Shown in pieces: positions 12,341-22,849 of a DNA stretch of 59,476 nt. The notes under the pieces are model-generated. The model was not told where the DNA came from and searched no databases. It saw nothing but the letters and a program-made list of their open reading frames with translations. Origin of the DNA: Gnetum montanum (lineage: Eukaryota > Streptophyta > Gnetopsida > Gnetales > Gnetaceae). Position 1 is the stretch's first letter; each line of letters starts with the position of its first letter. Location: assembly GCA_015680685.1 (NCBI GenBank), contig MNCI01038342.1:1-59476 (forward strand), read 5' to 3'. The translations under genes were made by a program, and so were the position numbers.

Positions 12341-12948
12341 TCATGAGTTCAGTTGTTAGGGAGGTACCCTATCTTGAACAAGAAATTGATAAGTGCATTT
12401 TAATTTTTTGGTTTCCAAATTTTTGTTATATTTTTTCACATTTTCTTACCAATTTTAACGAATATCTTTTAAATTCTTTATACATTTTTCCATTCTTATC
12501 ATTTTCTATGATTTTTTTTACTATCTTTCATGTACATATTTTTATTGATTTTTCTAATAAAATGTAAAGTAATAAAACAAGATGTAATAAAACAAGATGT
12601 AGTGAAAACAATGAGAATTTCACCCTATGTTATCAAGTCATTAAAGAACTGATTGTAAATGCAATGAGACTACACCATCCATCCAATTATTTCCAATAAT
12701 AAAAGGTTCTTATCATGGATAAAATGACATTATTTTTACAATAAAACTAAAATAAATTTGTGATCATTATGCCTAGATAGAAAATTGAAGGACCAAGTGG
12801 GAATGAATAGGGTGTGACATCAAGGATATTTGTGGATTCTTTAAGGCTACTACTATAAGTCTTATCCTATTGTTAAGTTGTATTATTCACTTTAGTTCTA
12901 ATGAAAAATGGAAGTCTGTTATAAAATAAGTGTTACCTTACAATGTCA
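12341..12948. other. Spacer between gag and the conserved block of element A
   Basis: The T-rich stretch at about 12390-12560 corresponds to the reverse complement of about 27700-27830 in element B, which lies just after integrase there. The join from gag to this spacer therefore marks where RT, RNase H and integrase were lost. The ORF at 12343-12567 is an accidental open frame in T-rich DNA. Confidence 0.5.
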
Positions 12949-13161
12949 CTAGAAAGACATGTTAGCCATGCTTAAAGGTAGTCCTCTGGTAACGCTGACA
13001 CAATAATAACATAATAAATACACAAAATAAAAATTTTTTGGGGTTCCACTAGAAAGACATGTTACCCATGTCTAAAGACACATGACTTTTCGAAAATTTT
13101 AAGTTTTCTTATACTTGCATTGGTTATGGTGCTAGAAAGACATGTTACCCATGCCTAAAGG
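12949..13161 (+). repeat. Three copies of a motif of about 30 bp in element A
   Basis: Copies at 12949-12978, 13049-13078 and 13132-13161 share the core CTAGAAAGACATGTTA then SCCATG, followed by a CTAAAG-like end. Spacing is about 100 and 83 bp. The same motif occurs three times in element B (27094-27240, opposite strand) and once in element C (44110-44137). It is non-coding and lies between pol and the aORF in the intact layout. Confidence 0.75.
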
Positions 13162-13598
13162 CACTCTTCTCACCAATGGTCAAGTCTCCTTCAAAATAAA
13201 ATATGTTGTTAATAAATTAGTTTCTTGAACTTCGTTGCTAAGTATTAATGCTCCTTACAATTCTAGTAGTCTTTTGATTGATAGTTTTGAGATGATACAA
13301 TGCAATATCACTAGTAAGTGGTATGGACTTGGTTTGAATCTTAGATGGAAGGACTAATGATTACTGTAATTATGCATTACACATAGAATTCATTATGCCT
13401 ATGGTAAGACACCTTACATTCCATTTTATGTAATCCCTACTACTTCCATTCCACCTCGCTATTATATATAATCATAATTTAATGGTTTTATATAATGTAG
13501 TGCTATTTTCTCATTAAGACAATTCTAGAATGTGAGTTTTGGAAGATAGGTATGTATTACATTAAAATCCTTGAGTGTCTATGAACACTTGTGGATGT

Positions 13599-13662
13599 GG
13601 TTATATAAGGGCACTAAGGGCTGGAGCTTTCTCTGGGGAGGATCCACTTGTACAACTCTTGT
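13599..13662 (+). promoter_or_regulatory. Putative internal promoter ahead of the aORF (element A)
   Basis: A TATA-like box GGTTATATAAGGG (13599-13611) is followed, with about 31 bp between the box and the block, by GGGGAGGATCCACTTGTA (13634-13651). Element B carries the same pair with the same spacing (26643-26655 and 26602-26619, minus strand). Element C keeps the GGGGAGGATCC part, with a mutated box at the right distance. Retained spacing fits TATA plus a transcript start region. Function is inferred; no transcript data are available. Confidence 0.45.
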
Positions 13663-14500
13663 ACTTAATACTTGATGATCAATATCACATCATCTTATGC
13701 CTTTGAAACACTCATACAATCATTTTTATCCTTCCTATAGACTCATCTTTGATCATACATTTGGCAATTTTTACCAATCATCTCTTGTCAAGCTTAATCA
13801 GCTTCCCTTTCCTAAAACTCCTTTTTTCACATTGCTTTTGATGATACATTCTTACATTTTGAGCATCACACATGATCAAAAATCCTTTGGACCATCTCTA
13901 TACCTTCCAAACTATTCATTTTACTTAATTTTTCCATCAGAGATCACTTAAAATATTGAAAATTTTCACGTTGACATCATTGATACAATGTATCAACCCT
14001 AGCAATGTTGTAACTATGATGTCACACTTATAAAAACTGTATGTATATATGAGGAGTTAGAAATGTTTTTCATTTTCTCATTTAACACCTAGGGAGTTCA
14101 TGTTATTTCTCTAACCTCTGAACTTCCAAGAGGCATATCTTCCCCACTGTAACTCAAATTTGACCTATCTTCATTTGCTCTTGCTCCTAGAGTGACCAAC
14201 TTAGTCATGGGGGAGAGTACTACGTAAGTTGTGTAACTTACATGAAATTTTTCAAACACCTTTAAGAATAAAGAAAGGATAAGAATGATAATAAATAATT
14301 AAATTTTAAACTAATAGAGGCTAATAAACTTAAAATTCTTTCCAGTTATCCATTCAAACATATTTTAAACAAGAAATTAGCAATTATGATAGGATATAAA
14401 GCCTAAAATTATCTATAAACATTAGGAAATTATTCATCTAAGGATTTTTTCCAATTTTTTCTAACTCTACAATCACAATAAGAAATAAAAAGTAATAATA
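13663..14500. other. Leader-like stretch between the block and the aORF (element A)
   Basis: It holds no conserved coding frame; the ORF at 13697-13951 is a chance T/C-rich frame. The words TCCTAGAGTG and TTAGTCATGGGGG near 14188-14212 recur in element B (reverse complement near 26010-26035), so the stretch belongs to the element. It could be a long 5' leader or an intron of an aORF transcript. Confidence 0.4.
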
Positions 14501-17250
14501 ATGATTGATATTGATCAAACCCAAGAACTTGAGAAATGATTACGAACAGTTAGAGACTTCTATGACATTCTTAAGGTGATCTTAAAAGAATTATTTATGA
14601 TTGCAAATGTCTCTCAACCATTACAACAAAGGGGAAAGTGACCTAGAGGAAGAAGACAAGCTAGAGAAAAAACATGACCTATAGAGCAAGAGGCTCAATC
14701 CTATTGTATCTAGTAGCCAACAACTATGACAGGATAATCCATGTAGGTAGAAGTTGAAGCACCACTTGTTCAACAGCAAGGATAATGCCTCATGTTTTCA
14801 AACGAATGTCTATAAGAAACCCAAGAGAAGTTCATCATGTTTATTATTATAGTGGAATTTAGTTTTAGATCATTCATGGAGTTTTCTCCAATTGATGTTC
14901 ATGAACAACTCCAAGCCTCTTCCCTGTGGCCCACAATCTCATGCAATGATAAATGGTACTTGGGAGAAGTGTACCAATTCTAGAAGAACAATCAAGATGT
15001 TGCTACAGTATGAATAGAAGAAATCATAATTCCCTAATTAGTTGAGGTAATAGCTAACATACTTAACATTTCAATTGTTAGAGCCAACATTACACAAATA
15101 TCTACAAGGGCCAACACAGAGGTAAGGAAGCTATGGCTACAAAGGGCCTATGGAACAAGTGAAAAAGGATATAGTGGATTGTCTATAGTACAAAAGATTT
15201 ATTTTAAAATTTGAACATCTCATTTATTCCCAAGAAAGAGGCTAAATAGAATTTCCACCTATGCTACTAGTGAAAGCACCTTTCTCATGGAAAAATTCCA
15301 AGCTAACATTGCTCATCTATTATTCTTGGAAATCCAAATAATACTTGAGGAAAGAAAGGCAGGGAAACTCACTCTACCATTTCCCTACCTTATCAAAAAA
15401 ATTGTGCTCACAAATAGAAATTTTGGAATACACCATTGATATTCTCTACAAATCCTAGAATGCCTCATATGCCAAAATTTCAAAACTAGTGCCTCCAAAG
15501 AAATATTAACTAGATAAGAAAGTAGGCATGAAAGGAGTAGCCTCCAAAGAAATATTAACTAGATAAGAAAGTAGGCATGAAAGGAGTAGTTAGATCTACA
15601 CTAATAGGAAACATCTTGGCCTTAGGATAAGAATAAACAAGACCTAGTGAATCAACACCAGCAGCTGATAGACCAAGATTAAGTGCTCCTTTGGCATAAC
15701 AAGATTATTGATTCTCAATGAGCCATTTGCATCAAACTGTCAAAACAATAATTTGAAAAAGTAGAGAGGTCTCTAGCATGTATAGAGTAAGAGATAATCT
15801 AAGAGGACCTGATGTATCAATAGGACCTACTAGTGGTCAAATCTCATTATAAGTAAGAAACGATGAAGACTGGGCACAATAGATATTTGGGAACATTGCA
15901 TCCTTCTAAGTGATGTTAGAAATGGAAGAAGAAGCCACATTGATGACTATGCAACATAAAGATGTAGTAGGAGTTGTAAAAGTTACTACAAATCACATCA
16001 AGAAATATTTTAATGTTCATGTTGTGTCATTGATTGATCTTACAAGATAAAAGGATGTAGAAAACATAGTTGGAACATCCATGACCCCAGAAAAGCATGA
16101 AGCCATACTGGACCAACTATTGCAAACTAGAAAAGTAATGTAGAATCTCTTTGGTATCCCCAATGATATCTTTGCAATGCATTCAAAGTTAATTTCAACT
16201 AAGGGAAAGCTAGTCATGGCTAAAACTAGAGTAGAACATGTTGAAAATAAAGTGCATAGGCTACATGTGGAATTAGTCGCACTAAGAGTAGAAAGAAAAA
16301 ACCTTGCACAGTACATCACACCTAACCATCTTGAGCAATTTAGAACTAAATATATGGGCCAATTGATGGACAAGTATATCCAATGAAAGATGGAAAAAGA
16401 GAAGGTAGTGTGGAACACAATAGTAGAAGATGCCCAAACCTATGCTCATGCTAAAGTCCTAATTGCATTAGAAGATGAAAATAAGAAAATTGCTATTGAA
16501 AATATGAGGTTGAAAAATATTGAGACGTAGAAAAATGTGCTAGAAAAAAGCATTCATTAGCTAAGAGAGTATTTTTCTTGGGTCAACCTCAATATTAGAA
16601 AATTGGACAAAGAAAAAAAAATCCTATTCATGAAAGAAGTTCACATTGTATGCCAAAAGTTAGCCATTGAAATTAGTGCATGATAAAATGAGACCAAAAA
16701 GCATGAATAGCTTAAGGCAAATTTTAGAGATTAGGTGAGCATGTACAAGTAGATCAATGAAAAGGAGATCTAGATGGATAAAGCTAAAATTAATTCCATC
16801 ATAATACAAACACTTGATTGGAAGCTAATCTTGGATAGTCTTACCCATGCACACCAAAACAAAATCAAAAACTAAGACTTGCAGATAAAAGATTTGAGAA
16901 AGTACATGGAATTAGAAAATCTTCGATATGCTAATCTAGCCATGTTAATAATAGGTAGGCCTAGAACAGAATTGGAGTAGCAAGTGACTATAGTGTATGT
17001 ATTGTACAAGAAGGAGCTTGTAGAAAGAAAGGCTACACAAAAAAAGCTTCGCATTGCAAAATATGAACTACATGTGGTCAAAGCTAGCTACCAAGATTAA
17101 AAAGATGTAGGATCAAACATAGCTAGAAGGATGATTGATTACCAAGACCTAAGAAAAATAACTAGAGATTTTGAAGATGAAAGAAGGTAGTTTGTGACTT
17201 GATATGTGAAAGCTAATAAGTTGTTTCCTTAGTTATCATGCCCATGGAAA
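14501..17250 (+). pseudogene. aORF of gypsy element A: coiled-coil protein of unknown function
   Basis: This is a long degenerate frame. The N-terminal part includes RSFMEFSPIDVHEQLQ, NDKWYLGEVYQF and KLWLQRAYGTSEKGYSGL, each with a clear counterpart in element B (GSFMELAL, NGDWYLGEILQF, KRLWLQKAYGKDDKKYSEL). The C-terminal part (16177 onward) is heptad-like and charged: VMAKTRVEHVENKVHRLHVE, then KKELVERKATQKKLRIAKYE. That predicts a long coiled coil. Stops are mainly TAG in place of CAG. The frame still aligns with B at CPWKVL (B: CPWNVL), just before Copia copy 1 interrupts it. It lies where Athila elements carry their extra, env-like ORF, but I see no signal peptide or membrane segment. 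Confidence 0.6.
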
Positions 17251-17273
17251 GTTCTAACTTCAGTAAAAATTAT

Positions 17274-18330
17274 TGATCTTTTGGTATGTTTAAACCTTAA
17301 GGAAAATGGAGAACATAGGTTGCTTGTATGTGTGTGTGAATGTTGTGCTTGCAAGACAAAACCTTGAATCAAGATAAGAAGATTTGTGGAATTTTGATGA
17401 GCATAGATAAGGAATAATGAATTCATCATGTAAAGACAGGTTGAAGAAAGATGTCTCTAAGAAATAGTATAAATCTTGGTAGAATTAGAGGATGCACAGG
17501 CAAAGAAATCTTCAAGAAATAGTTGACGAATTTCCTTCAGAAAAGACATCTTCAATCAAGTAAAGACATCTTCAGAGAATGTAGGCTAGCTTCAGCAAGA
17601 TGTCTTCCATAGACAAAGACATCTTCCCAGAATGGAGATTTCAGATAGACATTTTTCCTAGAAAAAGACGTCTTTCTAGAATAGAGGGCAAATACATAAA
17701 GATGTCCTAGAAACAAAGAATATGTCTTACATGATCATTAGTGATCGTTAGCTAGCCATTGCATGAGTTTCAAGATGGATTTTGAAACATGATAGTTATA
17801 AGAAAACATCATATGCATTGGAAAATGTGAAATCTTTTTGTACAATCATTGTCTAATCATTTTTCTACTATTACAATCAATGTTTCTCTTCATTGTATCA
17901 TCATTTGTTCATTGTAAAGTGTGTTGCACCTCAAAGTACAAGGATCAACAAACTCAATTGCATTCATCCCTTGTAATTTTTGTTCTCCCTTGTTACCCTA
18001 TGGGGTTGATGTGCTTCTTATGGAAGGTATCTTGATTGAGCTTATCAATATCCTATGGGATTGAATGGTTGGTGTTGTGGCACAACACTACTAAGTGGAG
18101 CTTAAGATTTTAAAGGTTGTGAAATCTTGGAAACCACATTTAAAGCTTGATGAAAACTTGCAGGGCTAAGTGGTTGATGTTGTGGCATAATCCTTCGAAG
18201 CTGGGCGTGAAGATTGTACAAGGTGTGGACCCTTCAATCAATAATTTGGAAGGAACAAAGTCCAAAGGTGTGCTTGCAAACTACCCTCCAAGTGTGAACT
18301 AAATTGAAAATTAGGGAACTTATTCATTCC
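17274..18330 (+). repeat. 5' LTR and leader region of Copia copy 1
   Basis: The start is placed by similarity of TGATCTTTTGGTATGT to the 3' LTR start of copy 2 (TGTTAACCTTTTGGTATAT at 36235). The body carries an AGACRTCT array (17447-17708). Later comes a near-duplicated phrase, TTGGTGTTGTGGCACAA near 18069 and TTGATGTTGTGGCATAA near 18174. The right end cannot be fixed because the C-run and the N gap follow. The C-run resembles the CCCCCCC stretch common around the 5' LTR end and leader of SIRE-type elements. Confidence 0.5.
17447..17708. repeat. Array of ACGT-core palindromes in the Copia LTR
   Basis: About eight copies of an AGACGTCT-type motif appear, intact at 17666-17673. The others are AGACATCT or AGATGTCT, usually preceded by AA and followed by TC. 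Variants differ mainly at the CpG. The same motif family is arrayed in the solo LTR at 2308-2462. Confidence 0.6.
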
Positions 18331-18346
18331 TCCCCCCCCCCCCCCC

Positions 18347-19096
18347 NNNNNNNNNNNNNNNNNNNNNNNNNNNNNNNNNNNNNNNNNNNNNNNNNNNNNN
18401 NNNNNNNNNNNNNNNNNNNNNNNNNNNNNNNNNNNNNNNNNNNNNNNNNNNNNNNNNNNNNNNNNNNNNNNNNNNNNNNNNNNNNNNNNNNNNNNNNNNN
18501 NNNNNNNNNNNNNNNNNNNNNNNNNNNNNNNNNNNNNNNNNNNNNNNNNNNNNNNNNNNNNNNNNNNNNNNNNNNNNNNNNNNNNNNNNNNNNNNNNNNN
18601 NNNNNNNNNNNNNNNNNNNNNNNNNNNNNNNNNNNNNNNNNNNNNNNNNNNNNNNNNNNNNNNNNNNNNNNNNNNNNNNNNNNNNNNNNNNNNNNNNNNN
18701 NNNNNNNNNNNNNNNNNNNNNNNNNNNNNNNNNNNNNNNNNNNNNNNNNNNNNNNNNNNNNNNNNNNNNNNNNNNNNNNNNNNNNNNNNNNNNNNNNNNN
18801 NNNNNNNNNNNNNNNNNNNNNNNNNNNNNNNNNNNNNNNNNNNNNNNNNNNNNNNNNNNNNNNNNNNNNNNNNNNNNNNNNNNNNNNNNNNNNNNNNNNN
18901 NNNNNNNNNNNNNNNNNNNNNNNNNNNNNNNNNNNNNNNNNNNNNNNNNNNNNNNNNNNNNNNNNNNNNNNNNNNNNNNNNNNNNNNNNNNNNNNNNNNN
19001 NNNNNNNNNNNNNNNNNNNNNNNNNNNNNNNNNNNNNNNNNNNNNNNNNNNNNNNNNNNNNNNNNNNNNNNNNNNNNNNNNNNNNNNNNNNNNNNN
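18347..19096. other. Assembly gap (750 Ns)
   Basis: The run of Ns begins right after a run of 15 Cs. It hides gag, protease and probably the primer site of Copia copy 1. The 349-residue and 317-residue open frames that run through it are artefacts of reading N as any residue. Confidence 0.98.
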
Positions 19097-20160
19097 ATGG
19101 ATTAAAACATAATCTTCTTAGTATAAGTTGCCTTTGTGATTCAAATTTTAATGTTACTTTTTCAAAACAAAGTTGTAGAATACAATATTTATCTATTGGA
19201 AATTTTGTGATTGAAGGATCTAGAAAAGAAAATGTACATACCACTAATTTTGGAAATTCTCCTAACCTTGAATCCAAGTGTTTAGTAAGTTTTGGAGATG
19301 ATTCATGTCTTTATCATAAGAAGATGGGCCACGTATATAAAAAAATTCTCTAGACCTTGGTATCTAAAGAAATGGTTCATGGTCTCCCTAAGCTTAAATA
19401 TTTCAACCTAAATACATGTGAAGCCTATCAAAAAGGGAAAAAATGAGGGTAGTATTTGGTAAGAAAAATTGTATTTTTACTACTCGTCCCTTAGATCTAC
19501 TTCATATGGATGCAGTTGGTCCCATTCAAACTCTAAAATTAGGAAAGAAAAGATATTTTTTGACCATTGTTGAGGATTATGCTTGCTTTACTTGGGTTGC
19601 ATTTTTGTATTACAAAGATAAGGTGCTTTATCATTTTTTGAGAATTAGAAATTAGATCTAGAAAGAAATAGGATATGATATTAAATTTATTAGAAGTGAC
19701 AATGGAGGTGAGTTCAAAAATGCAATATTTGAATAGTTCTATCAAATGGATGGCATTTTACATCAATTCTCTACTATAAGAACTCCTCAACAAAATGGTG
19801 TGTCTAAATGGAAGAACATAATCTTAAACAAGATGGGGAGAATGATATGAAATGACTGAAGCCTTCCTCATCACTTCTAGGCTAGAGCCATCAACACTAC
19901 TTGTTATGTGTCCAATAGAGTTTTGGTAAAAACATTCACTTCTAAAAATCCTTATGAATTATGGATTGGTAGAAAACCTTCAGTAGTTTATTTTCATGTT
20001 TTTGGTTCAAAATGCTATATTCTGAATGATAAAGATAACTTATGAAATATTCATGAAAAAAATGATAAAGGAATTTTCTTAGGATATTCTCTAGCTAGTA
20101 GTGCATATAGAGTGTTTAACAAAAGAAAAAATATGATGGAGGAAACCATAAATGTCAAAA
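19097..20160 (+). pseudogene. Copia copy 1 GAG-pre-integrase and integrase
   Basis: It starts GLKHNLLSISCLCDSNF, the standard protease/GAG-pre-integrase border. It then has LYHKKMGHVYKKIL and LNTCEAYQKGK (HHCC zinc site, mutated). The integrase core shows LLHMDAVGPIQT (first Asp, about 19500), FIRSDNGGEFKNA (second Asp, about 19690) and RTPQQNGVSKWKN (third acidic position, E replaced by K). It ends with YELWIGRKPS and HVFGSKCYILNDKDN. In-frame stops occur near 19350, 19446, 19654 and 19735. Non-functional. Confidence 0.8.
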
Positions 20161-21240
20161 TAGATGATTATGACATTACTTGTCTTCAACCTAATGATGA
20201 AACTATACCCATTCAAAAATTATCTAGCCCAACTTTAGTGCAAGATGACAAAAATTTGAAATCTAGTAGTAATCATGAAGAGGAAGAAAATGATAATGAT
20301 CAAGAGATATCCCCCACTCTATCAAAAATTCCTAGACTTAGCAAAACTTACTCTCTAAATGATGTAATTAGGGAAGTTCAAGATGGTGTTTGTACTAGAA
20401 ACCAAATCAAGGAAATGTGTGCCTTTTCCTCATATATCTCCCAACGTGGATGGATTTTTTCTATGCAAGATGAACTTATTTAATTTTCTAGAAATGATGT
20501 ATAGGAATTAACACCTAGGCCCACCGATAAACTTGTTATTAGAACAAAATGAGTCTTTAGGAACAAGATTGATGATAATGGAAACATCATTACAAACAAG
20601 GCTAAATTGGTTGCCAAATGATACAACCAACAAAAAGAAATAGATTTTGATGAAGCTTTGCTCATGTTGCTAGGTTGGAATCTATTATACTTATTCTTAC
20701 CTATGCTAGCATTAACAACATCAAGCTCTATCAAATGGATGTCAAAAATGCCTTCTTAAATGAAAACATACAAGAAGAAGTTTACATTAAACAACCTAAA
20801 GGATTTATTAATTCCATTAAGATTAATCATGTCTACAAGCTCAAGAAAGCTTTCTATGGTCTTAAACAATCTCCAAGAGCTTGGTATGAAATGCTTTCTC
20901 AACACCTCACATTAAATGGTTTTGAAAACGATAAAATTCATGTTACATTATTTCTTAAAAGAGAAGGTAAATATCTTCTACTTATTCAAATCTATGTTGA
21001 TGATATTATTTTTGGTGCCACTAATAAAATTCTTTGTAACAAATTTTCAGATCTCATGTAGTTTGAATTTGAAATGAGCATAATGGGAGAGCTCAAAAAC
21101 TTTCTTAGGTTTCAAACCTATCAAACAACTGATGGAACCTTCATATGTGAAACCAAATATGTAAGAGATCTTTTTCTCAAATACGACTTAGCTGATGTCA
21201 AATACGACATAGTTGCACTTAGTCCATCTACTGCAAAGGT
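20161..21240 (+). pseudogene. Copia copy 1 integrase tail and reverse transcriptase
   Basis: A charged linker (20112-20483) leads into RT. The open piece at 20675-21061 has YQMDVKNAFLNENIQEEVYI, KAFYGLKQSPRAWYEM and IYVDDIIFGATNKI, the catalytic YVDD being intact. Stops at about 20481, 20550 and 21060 and a frame change break it. After MGELKNFLRFQ and ETKYVRDLFLKYD the frame ends near 21240, before RNase H. Confidence 0.8.
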
Positions 21241-21757
21241 AAGGTAAGAGGTAAGCAATATAACTTTTTTGATCATAATATCTTCTCTATGCAATGTTGG
21301 ATATGTAATGGGAGAGGTCATAAGGTCTTTAAAAGCCCTTATATTTGTAGGTTACAAGAAGAAGAGTCTAGTGAAGAAATAAGAATTTTCGACATCTATA
21401 GAAGCTGGGATGATGAGAGAGAAACTAGCTATACACCTGAAAATTCTCATCATATATGCCTAGCCTAAACAAATCAGAAACCTATCAATGACTCAATATC
21501 TTAGGTTGGAGTTGAAGAAGATGAAATCACTTTGGAAGAAAGGTATGAGCTACTTTGTAATGAGGTAATTTCCTTCTAAAATTTATGCTTCAAAATGAAA
21601 GAAACTTTAGTTGATAAAAAAATAAAGATAGCAGAACTTAATTTTCATTTTTTATATCTTAAGAAAGAAAACTTAAACCTAATGATTGAGGTTCAAAACC
21701 CTAACAAGTATTCTTATGTAGACTATCAAGGAAATATCAAATGTAAAGCTCAACTAT
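21241..21757 (+). pseudogene. gag fragment of Copia copy 2
   Basis: A Cys/His cluster reading CWICNGRGHKVFKSP (near 21295-21340) looks like a degraded CCHC knuckle. An acidic stretch and a coiled-coil-like tail follow (LVDKKIKIAELNFHFLYLKK at about 21607-21665), similar to the C-terminal gag spacer of SIRE elements. The open frame at 21595-21990 runs past 21757 into the gypsy LTR, so its last half is not part of this protein. Confidence 0.5.
21753..21757. repeat. Target site duplication of gypsy B, left (ACTAT)
   Basis: The pentamer ACTAT lies immediately outside the left LTR end TGATGA and is repeated exactly at 32666-32670, outside the right end. Five bases is the normal duplication length for Ty3/gypsy integrases. 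Confidence 0.85.
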
Positions 21758-22640
21758 TGATGAGCAGCGAAGTAATCCAACATCCAAACATACAAATTAC
21801 AAGTGTTCATGTGCAACCCAATCATAATCTATTGATAGACAATGTTGGTATGCTAATACTTGAGTTAATTTTAAGATCGTTGTCTACCCATGTGGATCTA
21901 GTGAAGTACAAGCCCACCATGAGGCATATGATAGTTGATGTTGTAAGGCCTGAAATACTACTAAGCGTAGCCTTAATGAAAAGCAAGTAATCGATAAGTC
22001 TACATAATGATAAAAATGTAAATCTACTTTATCTTATGGAGATGATCATTTGGTCCTGATTTTCTATACACACCTTGGGCTTTGCATAACTATTACTGGG
22101 CTACCAAGTGTTATGCTATTGGGAGTACTAAGAAATAACACTATTAGGCTTACTAAACGATTACACTTAAGTGCAAAAAATCAATCATACTCATTAAGCT
22201 TAATGATGACAAGAAAAAGTAAAGTGCTTTGGAAAATTAAAGCATTAAGCTATAAAATAGGAAACATTATTCAAAGTAAAAATAACAAACACTAAGTGGA
22301 TGTTGCAATGATGTGAAGTAATCTCGATCTTTATTTCTATTTGCAAATTGTGCCCAAGTACAATATGTTTGAATAAAGACTCAGTTCAACTGCTAGACAT
22401 CACACTATGAGCATCCACTTTTATTGCTAACACTACAGGATAAAACTACAAGAGTTTCAGTAAGGTGTGGGAAGGAAAGTTAGTAGATCATGCATCCAAG
22501 TGTCATATTTAGATAGCTGCACACATCCTAAGACATCATATCAATGATGACATATCAAGGAAACCAACATTGGATCAATGACATCGTTAATACGATGTCA
22601 TTACTACGATGTCACTTTGAGTAGAAATTTAATTTCATCA
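21758..22640 (-). repeat. 3' LTR of gypsy element B (883 bp)
   Basis: Plus-strand ends are TGATGA (21758-21763) and TTCATCA (to 22640), so both orientations begin TGATGA. It aligns along its length with 31786-32665. Just outside the right end, the minus strand reads GTCGTGAGGGTA, a weak purine-rich tract in the polypurine position. ATGACATCG-like and CGATGTCA-like words repeat near the U3 start (about 22530-22620). Confidence 0.85.
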
Positions 22641-22849
22641 TACCCTCACGACTAACTAAAAACGTTTCCTCAAATTAAAACAAAATGAGGATAGAGTCCC
22701 TTACAAAATTGAGAGGTAGATTTGACTATACATGACTTACTAACTATATACATGACACTAAATGCCATAGTGGTGTTGGACAAGATTTAGACACAATTAT
22801 TTGACAAAATAACAAAATAAAATAAGAACTGAAGAAGCTTAATGTAGCC

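Larger units (their letters stand above)
9570..17268 (+). mobile_element. Gypsy element A (Athila-like): LTR, gag and aORF, pol missing
   Basis: Order on the + strand: 5' LTR (9570-10412), primer binding site (10414-10430), gag (from 10529), a short divergent stretch near 12.35 kb, then the conserved non-coding block (12.95-13.66 kb) and the additional ORF (14501-about 17250). Its paralogue, element B, has about 2 kb of RT and integrase between gag and that block; here they are absent. The 3' end is cut at about 17270, where an LTR of Copia copy 1 begins inside the last residues of the aORF. No 3' LTR of A is present in the expected place. Confidence 0.75.
17274..21240 (+). mobile_element. 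Copia copy 1 (SIRE-like), truncated at the 3' end
   Basis: An LTR-like segment starts TGATCTTTTGGTATG at about 17274 inside the aORF of element A. It is followed by a C-rich leader (18331-18346), a 750-bp gap of Ns, then GAG-pre-integrase, integrase and RT in Copia order (integrase before RT). The reading stops shortly after the RT at about 21240, where gag-like sequence of Copia copy 2 starts. RNase H, polypurine tract and 3' LTR are missing. Many stops and frameshifts are present. Confidence 0.72.

Noticed and set aside
12949-13161. CRISPR-like array (three repeats of about 30 bp with unique spacers)
   Set aside because: Spacers are unequal (about 70 and 53 bp), the context is a plant retrotransposon, no cas genes exist, and the same motif recurs in sister elements.
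18304-19353. Open frames of 349 (+) and 317 (-) residues
   Set aside because: They are open only because they cross the 750-bp N gap; only GLKHNLLSIS and onward on the + strand is real Copia sequence.
21595-21990. 131-residue ORF as a gene
   Set aside because: It starts in Copia gag and runs across the gypsy insertion point at 21758 into an LTR, so it is a chimera of two elements.
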